A stretch of DNA of 64,000 nucleotides from Pseudoneobacillus sp042683745 (GTDB lineage Bacteria; Bacillota; Bacilli; Bacillales; Cytobacillaceae). The notes beneath the pieces were generated by a model, which did no database searches, was not told the DNA's origin, and saw only the letters and a list, made by a program, of their open reading frames with translations. Shown here in pieces: positions 9,211-17,985 of the stretch. The stretch is taken from contig NZ_JBHUJX010000025.1 of assembly GCF_042683745.1 (NCBI RefSeq), positions 1 through 64,000 on the forward strand, read 5' to 3'. The stretch's first letter is position 1. Each line of letters begins with the position of its first letter. The translations under genes were made by a program, and so were the position numbers.

Positions 9211-9390
9211 TTTGAAATCCTTCCGATGTAATAGTTAATTCGTAAAGATAGACGTTAAAATAAATAAAAGGTTACATTTTCCTAACAAAGAATTTTACTA
9301 AATTAATATAAGGCTGATATTACCAACCCCTATTTGTTTACTATTTTGATAGAATGATATAGCGCGACATTTAAGGGAGGGAAATTGCGA

Positions 9391-10524
9391 ATGAAAAAGC
9401 GAAATCTACTTCTTACACTAGTATTGCTAGTTACCTTCATTGGAGGGTTTATTACAGGAGTATTCTATAATCCAAACCACGGGCAAACAACTATGGGGCA
9501 ATTAGCCAGCTCAGTAAAAAAACCGAATCAAAAGCAAAAACCACAGTCTATTTCTAAACAAAAGAAAGTTTTGATCGGTTATGTTCAAGATTTTCGAAAT
9601 CCAGACTCGGTCGATTACTCAAAACTGACACATGTTATTTTTTCCTTTGCCCATCCAACAAAAGATGGTCATCTTTTATTAAATGGAGATTCAGCATTAA
9701 ATAATTTACGTAAAACAGTTTCTAATGCACATAAACAACACACTAAAGTTATGCTCGCTATTGGTGGCTGGTACCATATTCAAGGTGGAGAATCCTATCC
9801 TTATTTTAAAGAAGCGATTACGAATTCACTTGCCCGAACAAAGCTAGTCGATGAGCTCGTTACTATCGTAGATCGGGAACAACTTGACGGTATTGATATC
9901 GATTTTGAGCATCCACGTACGAAGAAAGATGCTGAAAATCTTACTTCTTTCGCTAAAGAATTAAGCGAGAAATTACAAAAAGATAAAAAAGTATTATCCA
10001 TTGCAGTGAATGCCAAAGTTCATAGTGTTGCAGGCACCGAGATCAATAATGTCGTTTTTGAGCCTTCAATGTTTAAATACGTCAATCATGTCAATATTAT
10101 GGCATATGACGGTCAATGGGATGGAAAATATAATGCAGCTAATTTATCTCCTTACTCATACAATGTAAATATTGTAAACTATTGGTCAAAGCTTTTTGAC
10201 ACCTACAAAATTTCACGGGAAAAATTAGTTTTAGGGATTCCATTTTATGCACAACCAGCAGACCCTGCGATCAAACAGGTTTCTTATGCAACGATCATTA
10301 AAAATAATCCCGCAAATGCAAAAACGGACACTGTCAAACTGAATGGAACGACCTATTATTATAATGGTGAAGCTTCCGTACAAAAGAAAACAAAACTAGC
10401 GCTTGATCATGGCTTTGGAGGAATGATGCTGTGGGAAGCTGGTCATGATACGAAGGGACCTCATAGTTTAACAAGTGCGATAGCAAATGAGCTTGAAGCA
10501 TCAAATCTATATACTTTAAAATAG
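9391..10524 (+). CDS. Secreted/anchored glycoside hydrolase family 18 protein
   Basis: A 377-residue protein with one N-terminal hydrophobic helix (uncleaved anchor or signal peptide), a short linker and a GH18 TIM barrel. The barrel carries the catalytic signature DGIDIDFE (D-x-x-D-x-D-x-E, near residue 170), AIGGW, NIMAYDGQWDG and GMMLWEAGHD. All catalytic residues are present. The substrate may be chitin or, as for several Bacillus spore and wall enzymes (YaaH, YvbX, YkvQ), an N-acetylglucosamine polymer of the wall. No LysM or chitin-binding domain is seen. The ATG at 9391 is preferred over the in-frame TTG at 9385, because AGGGAGGG lies 9 nt before the ATG and only 3 nt before the TTG. 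Confidence 0.9.
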   Translation: MKKRNLLLTLVLLVTFIGGFITGVFYNPNHGQTTMGQLASSVKKPNQKQKPQSISKQKKVLIGYVQDFRNPDSVDYSKLTHVIFSFAHPTKDGHLLLNGDSALNNLRKTVSNAHKQHTKVMLAIGGWYHIQGGESYPYFKEAITNSLARTKLVDELVTIVDREQLDGIDIDFEHPRTKKDAENLTSFAKELSEKLQKDKKVLSIAVNAKVHSVAGTEINNVVFEPSMFKYVNHVNIMAYDGQWDGKYNAANLSPYSYNVNIVNYWSKLFDTYKISREKLVLGIPFYAQPADPAIKQVSYATIIKNNPANAKTDTVKLNGTTYYYNGEASVQKKTKLALDHGFGGMMLWEAGHDTKGPHSLTSAIANELEASNLYTLK

Positions 10525-10547
10525 GAGAGGGTATCTAAACCCTCTCC
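10524..10547 (+). terminator. Hairpin after the GH18 gene
   Basis: A perfect 8-bp stem GGAGAGGG/CCCTCTCC with an 8-nt loop, starting at the last base of the stop codon. No T-run follows on either strand, so it is a weak or merely stabilising terminator. It lies between convergent genes. Confidence 0.5.
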
Positions 10548-10555
10548 ACCCTAAA

Positions 10556-10825
10556 CTACTCTACATCTTCCATTATTTCATCAAATGCTGCTGACACTTT
10601 ATCAAACTCTTCATCGCTTTCGATGGCTGAAAAGTCACCTTCTCCATCCACTCTTAAAAAGAAGATATCTATATCGTCGTCACCTTCTTGTTGAATATCT
10701 TCGACAAACCCAACAGCAACATAGTCTTTTCCTTCGATATTCATTGAACCAAGTACTTCCACCTCTGACTCTTCACCGTTCTCGTCGCTTATCGAAAAGA
10801 TCTCACCAATTTCAATTTTTTCCAT
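10556..10825 (-). CDS. DUF1292 family protein
   Basis: An 89-residue, strongly acidic protein of the DUF1292 type found across Firmicutes (YrzB-like). The order is typical: an N-terminal strand region (IGEIFSISDENGEE), the centre with KDYVAVGF, and the acidic tail with FFLRVDGEGDF. Its function is unknown. The frame also allows an ATG at 10843, but AGAGGGG lies between the two Met codons, so translation should start at ATG 10825. It is a single gene with no clear partner. Confidence 0.8.
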   Translation of the reverse strand: MEKIEIGEIFSISDENGEESEVEVLGSMNIEGKDYVAVGFVEDIQQEGDDDIDIFFLRVDGEGDFSAIESDEEFDKVSAAFDEIMEDVE

Positions 10826-10934
10826 TTCCTTTTCCCCTCTCATAAAAAAAGCCTAAGTTTAACTCAATATTATCTTCTCATATTTAAACCTTTTCATGCT
10901 ATCTTTAATTAATTATTAGTCTTTTTCTGTCTAC

Positions 10935-11495
10935 CTATGGAATCATAGGTTCTTTGTTCTTCTTAACTAATAGAATCACTCCAGCATAAGCAAACATCAA
11001 AGATGCTAAATAAAATAAAGAACCGATCGTTAAAAAATCAATTAAATAACCAGTTACAATAATTGCAACCGCTGACCAGACAGAAGTCCAAAGATGATAA
11101 TGCCCCATCGATTTACCTATATTGTTCGGGGAGTCCTGTACATGACGCGAGAGAGCTGTTTTTTCAGCTGTTTTTTGGACAGCCCCTAGGAATCCCATAA
11201 CTATCTGGATAAAATAAATCATCCAAATTTCAGTGGTAATCGGAATAACAAGCATGATGAGTGACATTCCCCAAGAATATAAAAGCAGTAATTGTCGCTC
11301 ACCAAAACGGTCCGTCATTCGTCCAATGATCGGATATGAACAAGCGGCAATCAGCGTAAATAGACCGTATGCCCAGCCAAATTGCGAATAGCTATCACCA
11401 ATCTTTCGAATAAATAGAAGATAAAAAGGAAAAATGACACTACCAGCAGCCACCATCAAACTTTGAGATCGCAATAATTTTTGATAATTCATCAT
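10935..11495 (-). CDS. Half-size major facilitator superfamily protein
   Basis: A 186-residue protein with about six predicted membrane helices. Its MFS motif A (GRMTDRFGER) lies between helices 2 and 3, so it corresponds to one six-helix half of a normal 12-helix transporter of ~400 residues. No second half lies in the flanking sequence. Its start ATG overlaps the stop of the FAD oxidase gene (ATGA), which implies translational coupling. It has its own GAGGAG site. It could work as a dimer, be the scar of a truncated transporter, or have taken a non-transport role. No frameshifted continuation was found before 10935. Confidence 0.7.
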   Translation of the reverse strand: MMNYQKLLRSQSLMVAAGSVIFPFYLLFIRKIGDSYSQFGWAYGLFTLIAACSYPIIGRMTDRFGERQLLLLYSWGMSLIMLVIPITTEIWMIYFIQIVMGFLGAVQKTAEKTALSRHVQDSPNNIGKSMGHYHLWTSVWSAVAIIVTGYLIDFLTIGSLFYLASLMFAYAGVILLVKKNKEPMIP

Positions 11496-12916
11496 TTATA
11501 CTCCTCATAAAAAAGATTGACAAACACCTCGTTCGGATCAAGTTCCTTTTTCTTTTTAAAGAACTTTTGAATATTTGGGTAAGACTCCCTCAATTGTTCT
11601 TTTGAAGCATATGGATAATAAGGGAGATAATAACTCCCTCGGTAGGAAAGAGTCGTATCAATCATTTGCTGAACAATTTTTTTGGTCTTATTAATGTCTT
11701 CGGAGCTATTTCCTTGATTGATCAGTAATACAAGGCCAAACATATCCTCTTTAGCATAAGAAAGAACCGCTTGCTTATCTTTTTCCACGTACCGAATGGT
11801 GATATTTAATAGATTCAGATTTTCATTATTTACTATCGTTTTCAGATCGCTAATTAAACCTGGAAATTCATGAATAGGTATGAATAGCTCTGACAATACT
11901 TCTGTTCGATCTGGATGTTCATATTCCATAAATTCACTGTCAGAACGCATCACATTATTTCTTGTTATGAATGAACCGTGCTTCTTATACAAATATTTTT
12001 TCTGTGTTTCCCAAAACAAATTCTTTCCATAATCACTGTATCGAGAAAGTCCTAATATTGCCTTTGGTAACGCAATAATCGGCTCACCCTTTAAACGACT
12101 ATACTGGGTTCTTTTTCCTTGATTTTCCACAAGGTTGTAATTCATCACATACATATCATTGAAAAATGTATCAGGTGCCACAGAAATTCTTGCGAAATGC
12201 ATACGAACAAGCTCATTATTCTTCACTTTCTCTAAAAAATATGTCGGATAATCTTGCACTGTCATTGTTTTTGTTTCTATTTGATAAAGTTCATCTTTTG
12301 TAAGAATCAATGTCACGTCCAAAATAATACCAAATAAACCATAACCACCAATGACATAAGGAAACCATTGACTATTTTTTGTTCGAGATACTTCGATGAC
12401 TTCTCCTAACGGTGTCAACAACCGGAATGATTCAACCGTATCATATAAAGAACCAAATCGAATATCACGTCCATGAATATTTGCACTTAAAGAACCACCT
12501 ACAGTAAAAATAGCTTGCGATTGTGTGACTTTTAACGCTAATCCATCACGATTAATTTTTTGCTGAATTCGTTCCCAAGTGATTCCGCTTTGAACGGTAA
12601 TTCTTTGTTGATCCGGTCGATAATCTAAAATATTATTAAAGCTTTTCATATCAATCATCGTTGCTCCGGGATAAAGCGTATGTCCTCCTTGGGTATGCTG
12701 CATCCCAGCAAGGGTTACCTTTTCTTTATGAAGATTAGTGGATTTCACCCATTTTTCTAGTGAACTTTCAGATGTAGCTGGTTTGATTTCTTTCATTGCA
12801 GTTGGCAGTAACTTACCAGCATCCTCCACATAAATAGGGAGAAGAATGTAAGCGATAATTGAAACGAAGAAACAAGTAAAATAAATGAGAATTGCCCAGA
12901 TTTTATATTTCCTCAT
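11492..12916 (-). CDS. FAD-binding (PCMH-type) oxidoreductase, membrane anchored
   Basis: A 474-residue protein with one N-terminal membrane helix (about residues 5-27), followed by an FAD_binding_4 domain. Visible parts are GGHTLYPGATMIDMKSFN, TVQSGITWERIQ, the flavin-contact block VGGSLSANIHGRD, and VIGGYGLFGIILDVTL. The C-terminal half resembles the substrate-binding cap of sugar-lactone and aldonolactone oxidases. The flavoprotein would oxidise an alcohol or lactone outside or at the membrane face; the substrate is unknown. The His of NIHGRD is the usual covalent or near-covalent flavin contact. The start ATG at 12916 has AAGGGGGAG upstream. The gene is coupled to the half-size MFS gene through an ATGA overlap. 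Confidence 0.8.
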   Translation of the reverse strand: MRKYKIWAILIYFTCFFVSIIAYILLPIYVEDAGKLLPTAMKEIKPATSESSLEKWVKSTNLHKEKVTLAGMQHTQGGHTLYPGATMIDMKSFNNILDYRPDQQRITVQSGITWERIQQKINRDGLALKVTQSQAIFTVGGSLSANIHGRDIRFGSLYDTVESFRLLTPLGEVIEVSRTKNSQWFPYVIGGYGLFGIILDVTLILTKDELYQIETKTMTVQDYPTYFLEKVKNNELVRMHFARISVAPDTFFNDMYVMNYNLVENQGKRTQYSRLKGEPIIALPKAILGLSRYSDYGKNLFWETQKKYLYKKHGSFITRNNVMRSDSEFMEYEHPDRTEVLSELFIPIHEFPGLISDLKTIVNNENLNLLNITIRYVEKDKQAVLSYAKEDMFGLVLLINQGNSSEDINKTKKIVQQMIDTTLSYRGSYYLPYYPYASKEQLRESYPNIQKFFKKKKELDPNEVFVNLFYEEYK

Positions 12917-13297
12917 ATAACAATCTCCCCCTTTTACCAGTCTTTAGTTTTCACAAAAATAAACCTTTTGTGTGTAATTTTACACTAAATGGTTTTTTAT
13001 AACAACCTTCATTCTCGATCCCATCAATGATCAAACACAGCTGGCTAGAACAGCCACCAGGAACGAAAAAAATCGGGAAGAATTAGCGAAGAAAAAAGAT
13101 GATAAATAAGGCTGATTTATCTATGTTTCATTGTGAAATTAACCTTTGCTATTCAACAATAGCGCCAGATCGTGGAATAAGAAAAATGCGATATAACTAT
13201 AAAAATGTTGTTACCTCAGCAATTTTACTAAAGCTACTTGTTATTTTAAGTACATTCATACATATGCTTAAGTTTTGAGGCTAGATCATATTAAAAA
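12917..13297. other. Intergenic stretch without a convincing gene
   Basis: 380 bases between the FAD oxidase start and the CorA terminator. One forward frame (about 13002-13109) reads TRNEKNREELAKKKDDK at its end, which looks coding in composition. It has no start codon or ribosome binding site, so it may be a gene remnant. Otherwise it is A+T-rich with nothing recognisable. Confidence 0.4.
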
Positions 13298-13335
13298 GCA
13301 GCTCGATTATGTTTATAAATCGGCTGCCTTTTTTA
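13298..13335 (-). terminator. Bidirectional terminator after corA
   Basis: The stem GCAGCTCGATT/AATCGGCTGC (13298-13308 and 13318-13327) has a 9-nt loop, with T-runs on both strands. It lies 16 nt after the corA stop codon. Confidence 0.85.
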
Positions 13336-13350
13336 AATGATACACGATAA

Positions 13351-14289
13351 TTAGAATATCTTCTTTCTCCATAATGCCAATCCAATCCAAATAACTAATA
13401 CTAATGCTATTATCAATGTAATAATCCAAGAGAATGAATCTTTATCATCAATAGGTAAGGTAATATTCATACCAAAGAAACTAAATACAAGTGTTGGGAG
13501 AGTTAAAAAAACTGTTAATAAGGTAAGAGTTTTCATTGTTTTATTCAATTCATTAGATATTAGCGAAGAATATGACCCAGTTATACTGTTCAAAATTCTC
13601 GTATATAATTCTGTGGTCTCAATGCCTTGATTATTTTCAATTTTAACATCCTCTAGAAGATCTTTATCCTCTTCATATAACTTGACGGAATTGGTACGAA
13701 ATAGTTTGGTTATAACATCTGCATTAGCTTTTAATGATGTGAGAAAATAAACCAAGCTTTTTTCAATCTCCATTAGATCATAGAGTTGTTTGTTTGTTAA
13801 TGAATCACGCAAATTGCTCTCTATTTTAAGTCGTTGTTTGTTAAGCAGTTTTAATTTTTCTATATATTGAGTTGATATTGACAATAATATTTCTAATGCA
13901 AAACGAATCTTCATTGAAGTATTAACATTTTTCTTAATTAAATTTTCTAAGAAGTTTGTTGTTTGGTTACAAACCGTAACAATAAAATCTGTTCCTAAGA
14001 TAACTCCAATAGGAATAGTAATATATGAATCGAATTGATGGTTATTAACATCAATAGTTGGAAAATCACTAATAATTAATGTACAATTCGTCTCTTCATC
14101 ATATTGAATTCGAGCACTTTCTTCTAAATCTAACGGATCTTCTAAAAACTCAATTGGGATATTACAAAGTTGTGATACCTCTTTAAGTTCATCATTTGAA
14201 GGAGTAGTAAGATTTATCCAGTAACCCTTTTCAAATTGATCAATTTCATTTGTTTTTCCAGCAACATCAGTTTTATAGATTTTCAACAT
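13351..14289 (-). CDS. corA: CorA-type magnesium transporter
   Basis: A 312-residue CorA/ZIP-type channel. It has a long N-terminal cytoplasmic alpha/beta and helical domain, then two C-terminal membrane helices with the signature GMNITLP between them (near residue 275) and a short basic tail. The Gly-Met-Asn triad forms the Mg2+ selectivity filter of the homopentamer. The length fits the family. The gene lies downstream of an M-box riboswitch with its own promoter and terminator, so Mg2+ repression is expected and supports Mg2+ as substrate over Co2+ or Zn2+. The start ATG at 14289 has AAAGGATGAG upstream. It is monocistronic. Confidence 0.93.
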   Translation of the reverse strand: MLKIYKTDVAGKTNEIDQFEKGYWINLTTPSNDELKEVSQLCNIPIEFLEDPLDLEESARIQYDEETNCTLIISDFPTIDVNNHQFDSYITIPIGVILGTDFIVTVCNQTTNFLENLIKKNVNTSMKIRFALEILLSISTQYIEKLKLLNKQRLKIESNLRDSLTNKQLYDLMEIEKSLVYFLTSLKANADVITKLFRTNSVKLYEEDKDLLEDVKIENNQGIETTELYTRILNSITGSYSSLISNELNKTMKTLTLLTVFLTLPTLVFSFFGMNITLPIDDKDSFSWIITLIIALVLVIWIGLALWRKKIF

Positions 14290-14378
14290 GATTTTCTCAT
14301 CCTTTCGATTTATTAACGATTTTTTTATAAAAAAATTTTTTTCCTGAAAACAGGGATCGCTGCTAAATCGAAAACAAC

Positions 14379-14395
14379 CATGTTACGCTAACATG
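14379..14395. repeat. Short palindrome in the corA leader
   Basis: CATGTTA/TAACATG with a 3-nt centre lies between the riboswitch terminator and the corA start. It could be a stem in the long leader or a protein site. No assignment is possible. Confidence 0.3.
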
Positions 14396-14579
14396 TAAAA
14401 TAGTAATATCATAAGTTTACATGGCCTACATAAGTTGATTAATGCAAACTAAAGTAAGGGGAACATGTTGGGAATCCCATAAGATTTGCAGTCTCTCTGT
14501 TCAGAATTTTGATACAAGTTATATATAATCGACACCTCTCACTACTACTATCCAATGGAATTTGTTCCCCCCTTTCAAA

Positions 14580-14614
14580 TAAAAAAAACCCTCTAGATAA
14601 ATTCATAGAGGGTT
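14580..14614 (-). terminator. Expression-platform terminator of the M-box
   Basis: The 8-bp stem AACCCTCT/AGAGGGTT has a 12-nt loop and is followed on the minus strand by TTTTTTTT. It starts about 35 nt after the aptamer and should form when Mg2+ is bound. Confidence 0.88.
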
Positions 14615-14649
14615 AGATAAGCGTACAAAAAAAAGCACTTAAACTTCTC

Positions 14650-14806
14650 CCCCACAGTAGAGCTTTGGCACTATACAACGTAAAGGAAAAAATCCTTAGC
14701 TACCTTAAGAAAAGCCTTAATTCGGCAGTTCCTGTTCTACCCATTGGCATCTTTCGATGTTTCCGGGCAGTAGCCTATGTTTGTATAGGAGCCTCACCTA
14801 ACGAGG
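14650..14806 (-). promoter_or_regulatory. M-box (ykoK-type) magnesium riboswitch
   Basis: On the minus strand the conserved M-box blocks occur in order: GTTAGGTGAGGCTCCTATAC, then GGCTACTGCCCGGAAACAT, then CGAAAGATGCCAATGGGT, then ACAGGAACTGCCGAATTAAG, then GTGCCAAAGCTCTAC. These are the hallmark sequences of the Mg2+-sensing leader of Bacillus ykoK/mgtE genes. It is followed by a terminator and, 290 nt later, corA. The mechanism is expected to be premature termination at high Mg2+. The aptamer edges are approximate. Confidence 0.95.
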
Positions 14807-14825
14807 ATTTATAATTAACACTGAC

Positions 14826-14854
14826 ATATTACACTTACCACTACATTAAGTCAA
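14826..14854 (-). promoter_or_regulatory. Sigma-A promoter of the M-box/corA transcript
   Basis: On the minus strand, TTGACT (14849-14854) and TAATAT (14826-14831) are separated by exactly 17 nt. Transcription would begin about 10 nt before the aptamer. Confidence 0.85.
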
Positions 14855-15036
14855 TAATATTTTTCCAGCCCCTAAAGTATAAGGCTATCTATGGTTATTT
14901 GTAAAAATTATGTTTAATATTCACATTTTTCTCTATGAAAATGGTAAACTTAAGCCGCTTTTCCCATAACAGTCATGTCAATTATTCAAAGAATTACATT
15001 GATTCCTTAGAAAATGATTAATAAGTACGCAATCAA

Positions 15037-15068
15037 AAATAGCCCCATTCAAATGAACAAAGCTATTT
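15037..15068 (-). terminator. Terminator of the 75-residue membrane protein gene
   Basis: AAATAGC/GCTATTT arms with an inner TTC/GAA stem; TTTTTGATT follows on the minus strand. It lies 33 nt after the stop codon at 15101. Confidence 0.75.
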
Positions 15069-15100
15069 CCTTTATTTATAAAAGTTATTTCTTTAGAAAT

Positions 15101-15328
15101 TCATCTATACTTCTTACTTTTATTCTTATCGTCACCCTGGCCTTCATCTTCTGCAAGGATTTCTTGTTCTTCGTGAAATTCCACTTCTGATTGTCCGGTT
15201 ATGTTATCAAATGGAGTGTAAAAGAGAGCTGGACTCTTCTTCTTCACAAAGACTTTATAAAAACCTATTATCACTACTATAAGATAAATAGTTAGAAATC
15301 CTATTATCACTGAATCAATTAAATTCAA
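15101..15328 (-). CDS. Small single-span membrane protein (DUF3951-like)
   Basis: A 75-residue protein with one membrane helix (about residues 5-27), a basic KVFVKKK stretch, the block FYTPFDNITGQ and an acidic then Lys-rich tail. The Y-T-P-F-D-x-I-T-G-Q block is what I recall of the DUF3951 family of Bacillus, whose function is unknown. The start is TTG at 15328 with AAGGGG 8 nt upstream. It lies 33 nt downstream of the oxidoreductase gene at 15362 and could share its transcript. Confidence 0.65.
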   Translation of the reverse strand: MNLIDSVIIGFLTIYLIVVIIGFYKVFVKKKSPALFYTPFDNITGQSEVEFHEEQEILAEDEGQGDDKNKSKKYR

Positions 15329-15361
15329 TGGATATTCCCCTTTTCAAATAGAAGTTTTTTG

Positions 15362-16327
15362 TTAAAGAACGATGACAACTTTTCCTTTTGCGTGTCCCTC
15401 GCCTAAATATTGAATAGCCTTACCCACCTCACTTAATGAAAATTGTCTATCTATTACCGGTTTAACTGAACCGATTAGAAAAAGCTCTTTTAAAACATTT
15501 TGATCATTTTGGTTTGGTCTATGAAAAAGGATATTCATATTCTTACTCGCTACTTTAGAAATCAATGGCCCAAAGATAACCAACTGAAGGATAAGGGATA
15601 AAGGACCTCCGACCATGACATAAGTACCTTTGGGATTCAATATACGCTTGTAATTAAAAATTGATCGAGAACCTACAACATCAAGAATTAGGTCATAACA
15701 CTGCCCTTTTTGAATGAAATCTTCTCGTGTATAATCTAAGACATGATCTGCTCCAAGAGACTGCAGCATATCCAATTTGCTGGCGCGATCCACACATGTT
15801 ACTTCAGCCCCATATAATTTAGCAATTTGCAAAGCAAACGTACCTACGCCTCCACCAGCACCGTTAATTAAAACCTTCTGACCTTCCTTTATCTGTCCTT
15901 TATCGCGAATCCCCTGCAAAGCCAGAACTGCTGCTTGTGGTATAGCTGCTGCTTCCTCAAATGTCATAACGTCAGGTTTCAATGTCAATGCATCTTCCCT
16001 GACACTTACATATTCTGCAAATCCACCCCAACCACACCAAGAAATGTCCCCAAATACCGCATCGCCTGGCATAAACTGCTTTACGCCACTTCCAATCGCT
16101 TCAACTTTGCCAGCGATGTCGGCACCTAAGATTTTGAATTTTGGCTTATTTAACCCTCCAAGACGAGCTAAGAATGGTTTACCTCTCAGAAGATCCCAGT
16201 CCCATGAATTTACGGATACTGCATGAACTTTTACTAGCACTTCATTATCTTTTATAGCAGGAATATTTACTTCCTTGAGTTTAAGGACATCTGCTGTCCC
16301 ATATTCATTGTATACTATCGCCTTCAT
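15362..16327 (-). CDS. NAD(P)-dependent alcohol dehydrogenase/quinone oxidoreductase family
   Basis: A 321-residue medium-chain dehydrogenase of the zinc-free quinone oxidoreductase type. The N-terminal GroES-like part has LGADIAGKVEAIG and FGDISWCGWGGFAEYV. The nucleotide-binding motif INGAGGGVGTFALQIAK (near residue 150) is intact, and YDLILDVVG follows. The catalytic zinc ligands of alcohol dehydrogenases are absent, so reduction of quinones or enones with NADPH is likely. The start ATG at 16327 has AAAGGAG upstream. No substrate clue comes from the neighbours. Confidence 0.85.
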   Translation of the reverse strand: MKAIVYNEYGTADVLKLKEVNIPAIKDNEVLVKVHAVSVNSWDWDLLRGKPFLARLGGLNKPKFKILGADIAGKVEAIGSGVKQFMPGDAVFGDISWCGWGGFAEYVSVREDALTLKPDVMTFEEAAAIPQAAVLALQGIRDKGQIKEGQKVLINGAGGGVGTFALQIAKLYGAEVTCVDRASKLDMLQSLGADHVLDYTREDFIQKGQCYDLILDVVGSRSIFNYKRILNPKGTYVMVGGPLSLILQLVIFGPLISKVASKNMNILFHRPNQNDQNVLKELFLIGSVKPVIDRQFSLSEVGKAIQYLGEGHAKGKVVIVL

Positions 16328-16504
16328 GCAGTTTTCTCCTTTACATACACATATTTCGGATAAACTCAGTCTTCGTAAATTGAAATAACAATTTCAAAAT
16401 GAAAAGATACAATTGGGGTTACCTAATTACTACTAGTACGTAAAACAATTAGAAATAGTTTCATAATGTTTACCATTTTTCAGTTGACAGGAAACCATTA
16501 TAAA

Positions 16505-16529
16505 AAGGAGTGCCACTAAGCAACTCCTT
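16505..16529 (-). terminator. Terminator downstream of the GNAT gene at 16601
   Basis: Stem AAGGAGT/ACTCCTT with an 11-nt loop; TTTTTATAA follows on the minus strand. Confidence 0.75.
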
Positions 16530-16600
16530 CCTCTTTTGATCAACTATGGAAATTAATATATTTTGGTATAGTGTAAATTTATGCTTTAAAATAGCCTGCT

Positions 16601-17047
16601 TTAGTTAAATAAACTTTTTTCAAGTATAATTTTATGAAACCCTTTTTCGTCTGTATAAGTATCAATGATATCAAATCCACTTTTAAGATTTAAAATTAAC
16701 ATATTTCGCCATTTGTTCATTGTTTTTGTTTGAACAACCTTATAACCATTTTTCTTCAAAAATTGATGTTGCCTTTCCATTAATACTGAAGCAAGACCAT
16801 TTTTCCTGTAATTTTTGTCTACTCCACCTAACCAACTATAAAATTTATGATTATCAATTGCATATCCGATCTTATACCCAATCACTTTTTTGCCATACAT
16901 AGCAGTTATAACTAATAATTGCGGTTTAGATGCCATTTTGTTAATCAAATCATCCGCATTACCAAAAATGTCGTGATGTAGTTTTAGAATTCCATCTAAT
17001 ACATCAATATTAGGGATTGAATGATAAATTAAGTAATCAAAATTCAA
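16601..17047 (-). CDS. GNAT family N-acetyltransferase
   Basis: A 148-residue GNAT protein. The acetyl-CoA-binding motif reads VDKNYRKNGLASVLM (R-x-x-G-x-A-type, near residue 93), with an upstream YKIGYAIDNHKFYSWLGGV strand pair and a C-terminal GFDIIDTY strand. This is a normal single-domain length. The acceptor substrate cannot be inferred. The start is TTG at 17047 with AAGGGGGA upstream. No partner gene. Confidence 0.8.
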   Translation of the reverse strand: MNFDYLIYHSIPNIDVLDGILKLHHDIFGNADDLINKMASKPQLLVITAMYGKKVIGYKIGYAIDNHKFYSWLGGVDKNYRKNGLASVLMERQHQFLKKNGYKVVQTKTMNKWRNMLILNLKSGFDIIDTYTDEKGFHKIILEKSLFN

Positions 17048-17190
17048 ATATTATCCCCCTTCCAAGACAAATTAAATTCATTTTCTAAGCATGACTGGAA
17101 CACTCGAACTTTTTCATTAATAAAAGGATTCCATTCAGTCACAGCCTTCACCTTTCTGTCTTTATCTTTAATAACAATTATAGTATCCTT

Positions 17191-17703
17191 CTATTCTTCT
17201 ACAGGATTTTTGGGTCCATTAAGTTCTAATTGATAAAAAGCTAAGTCAAGCCATCTATTAAATTTAAAACCAGCCTTATTTATAGTACCTGAGTGAACAA
17301 AGCCAAAGTTTTTATGCATGGCAATGCTTTTTTCATTTGAAGCATCGATCCCAGCAATTAAAGTCATGTACTCTCTTTCCTTGGCTTTAGCGATTAATTC
17401 TTTAAGTAAAGAAGTCCCGATTCCCTTTTTTCTGTATTGCTTATCTACATAAACAGAATGCTCAATCGAATATTTATAAGCCGGCCACGCTCTAAAAGGA
17501 CCAAATGTCGCAAATCCAACTACTTTAGTATCTTGTTCGTATACTAATACTGGGTAACCTTCCTCCTTCTTTAGATCAAACCAATTTTGTCTGCTTTCAA
17601 GCGTCTGGGGTTTATATGCGTATACAGCAGTCGTATGGAGAATGGCATCATTATAGATATCTAAAATGTTCATTAAATCTTTTTGAATTGCTTCCCTTAT
17701 CAT
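17191..17703 (-). CDS. GNAT family N-acetyltransferase, phosphinothricin acetyltransferase-like
   Basis: About 170 residues, similar in layout to the PAT/Bar/YwnH group. Blocks are IREAIQKDLMNILDIYNDAI, then TFGPFRAWPAYKYSIEHSVY, then the acetyl-CoA loop QYRKKGIGTSLLKELIAKA, then IDASNEKSIAMHKNFGF. Members acetylate phosphinothricin or methionine sulfoximine and related amines. An upstream frame to 17727 exists, but AAAGG lies between the candidate Met codons. ATG at 17703 has a 9-nt spacing to it and gives the usual N-terminus. Confidence 0.82.
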   Translation of the reverse strand: MIREAIQKDLMNILDIYNDAILHTTAVYAYKPQTLESRQNWFDLKKEEGYPVLVYEQDTKVVGFATFGPFRAWPAYKYSIEHSVYVDKQYRKKGIGTSLLKELIAKAKEREYMTLIAGIDASNEKSIAMHKNFGFVHSGTINKAGFKFNRWLDLAFYQLELNGPKNPVEE

Positions 17704-17725
17704 TTTTTTCATCCTTTCAACATCC

Positions 17726-17839
17726 ATGTATTTGTCTCTATTTATTCAACATTTCGGTATTGCGATAGAAGCTGTTGCGAATTTAATGGATTATTTTTCC
17801 GAACAGAAGTATGAACTATCGATTCGAGAAGGAAAGTAA
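17726..17839 (+). pseudogene. 37-codon frame, possible gene remnant
   Basis: A forward frame with coding-like composition ending in AIEAVANLMDYFSEQKYEL and a few more residues. It overlaps the 5' end of the GNAT gene region and has no ribosome binding site. It may be the C-terminal scrap of a lost gene. I do not recognise the family. Confidence 0.25.
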
Positions 17840-17985
17840 GACAAGTGGAATATGTAAACGAAACAATGATTTTTTGTCGGAAGAGCTTCTTGTTAGCCCC
17901 ATTTGCACAAAAAAAAGAGACAGCCTCGAAATCTCCAATTCTAGCTACTCTTTAGTTTAAGAATGCACACTTGTGCAACTTTTAT

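Noticed and set aside
10585..10845. 86-codon plus-strand frame opposite the DUF1292 gene
   Set aside because: Low-complexity Leu/Arg/His product that mirrors the acidic antisense gene; no ribosome binding site.
13002..13109. Coding-like forward frame ending in EELAKKKDDK
   Set aside because: No start codon or ribosome binding site; noted only as possible debris in the intergenic entry.
14446..14460. Shared string ATGCAAACTAAAGT here and at 37482
   Set aside because: A 14-bp A/T-rich match without flanking similarity; chance cannot be excluded and no structure supports it.
14650..14806. Assigning the M-box to the small membrane protein gene at 15101
   Set aside because: That gene lies upstream on the same strand and has its own terminator; promoter and aptamer point towards corA.
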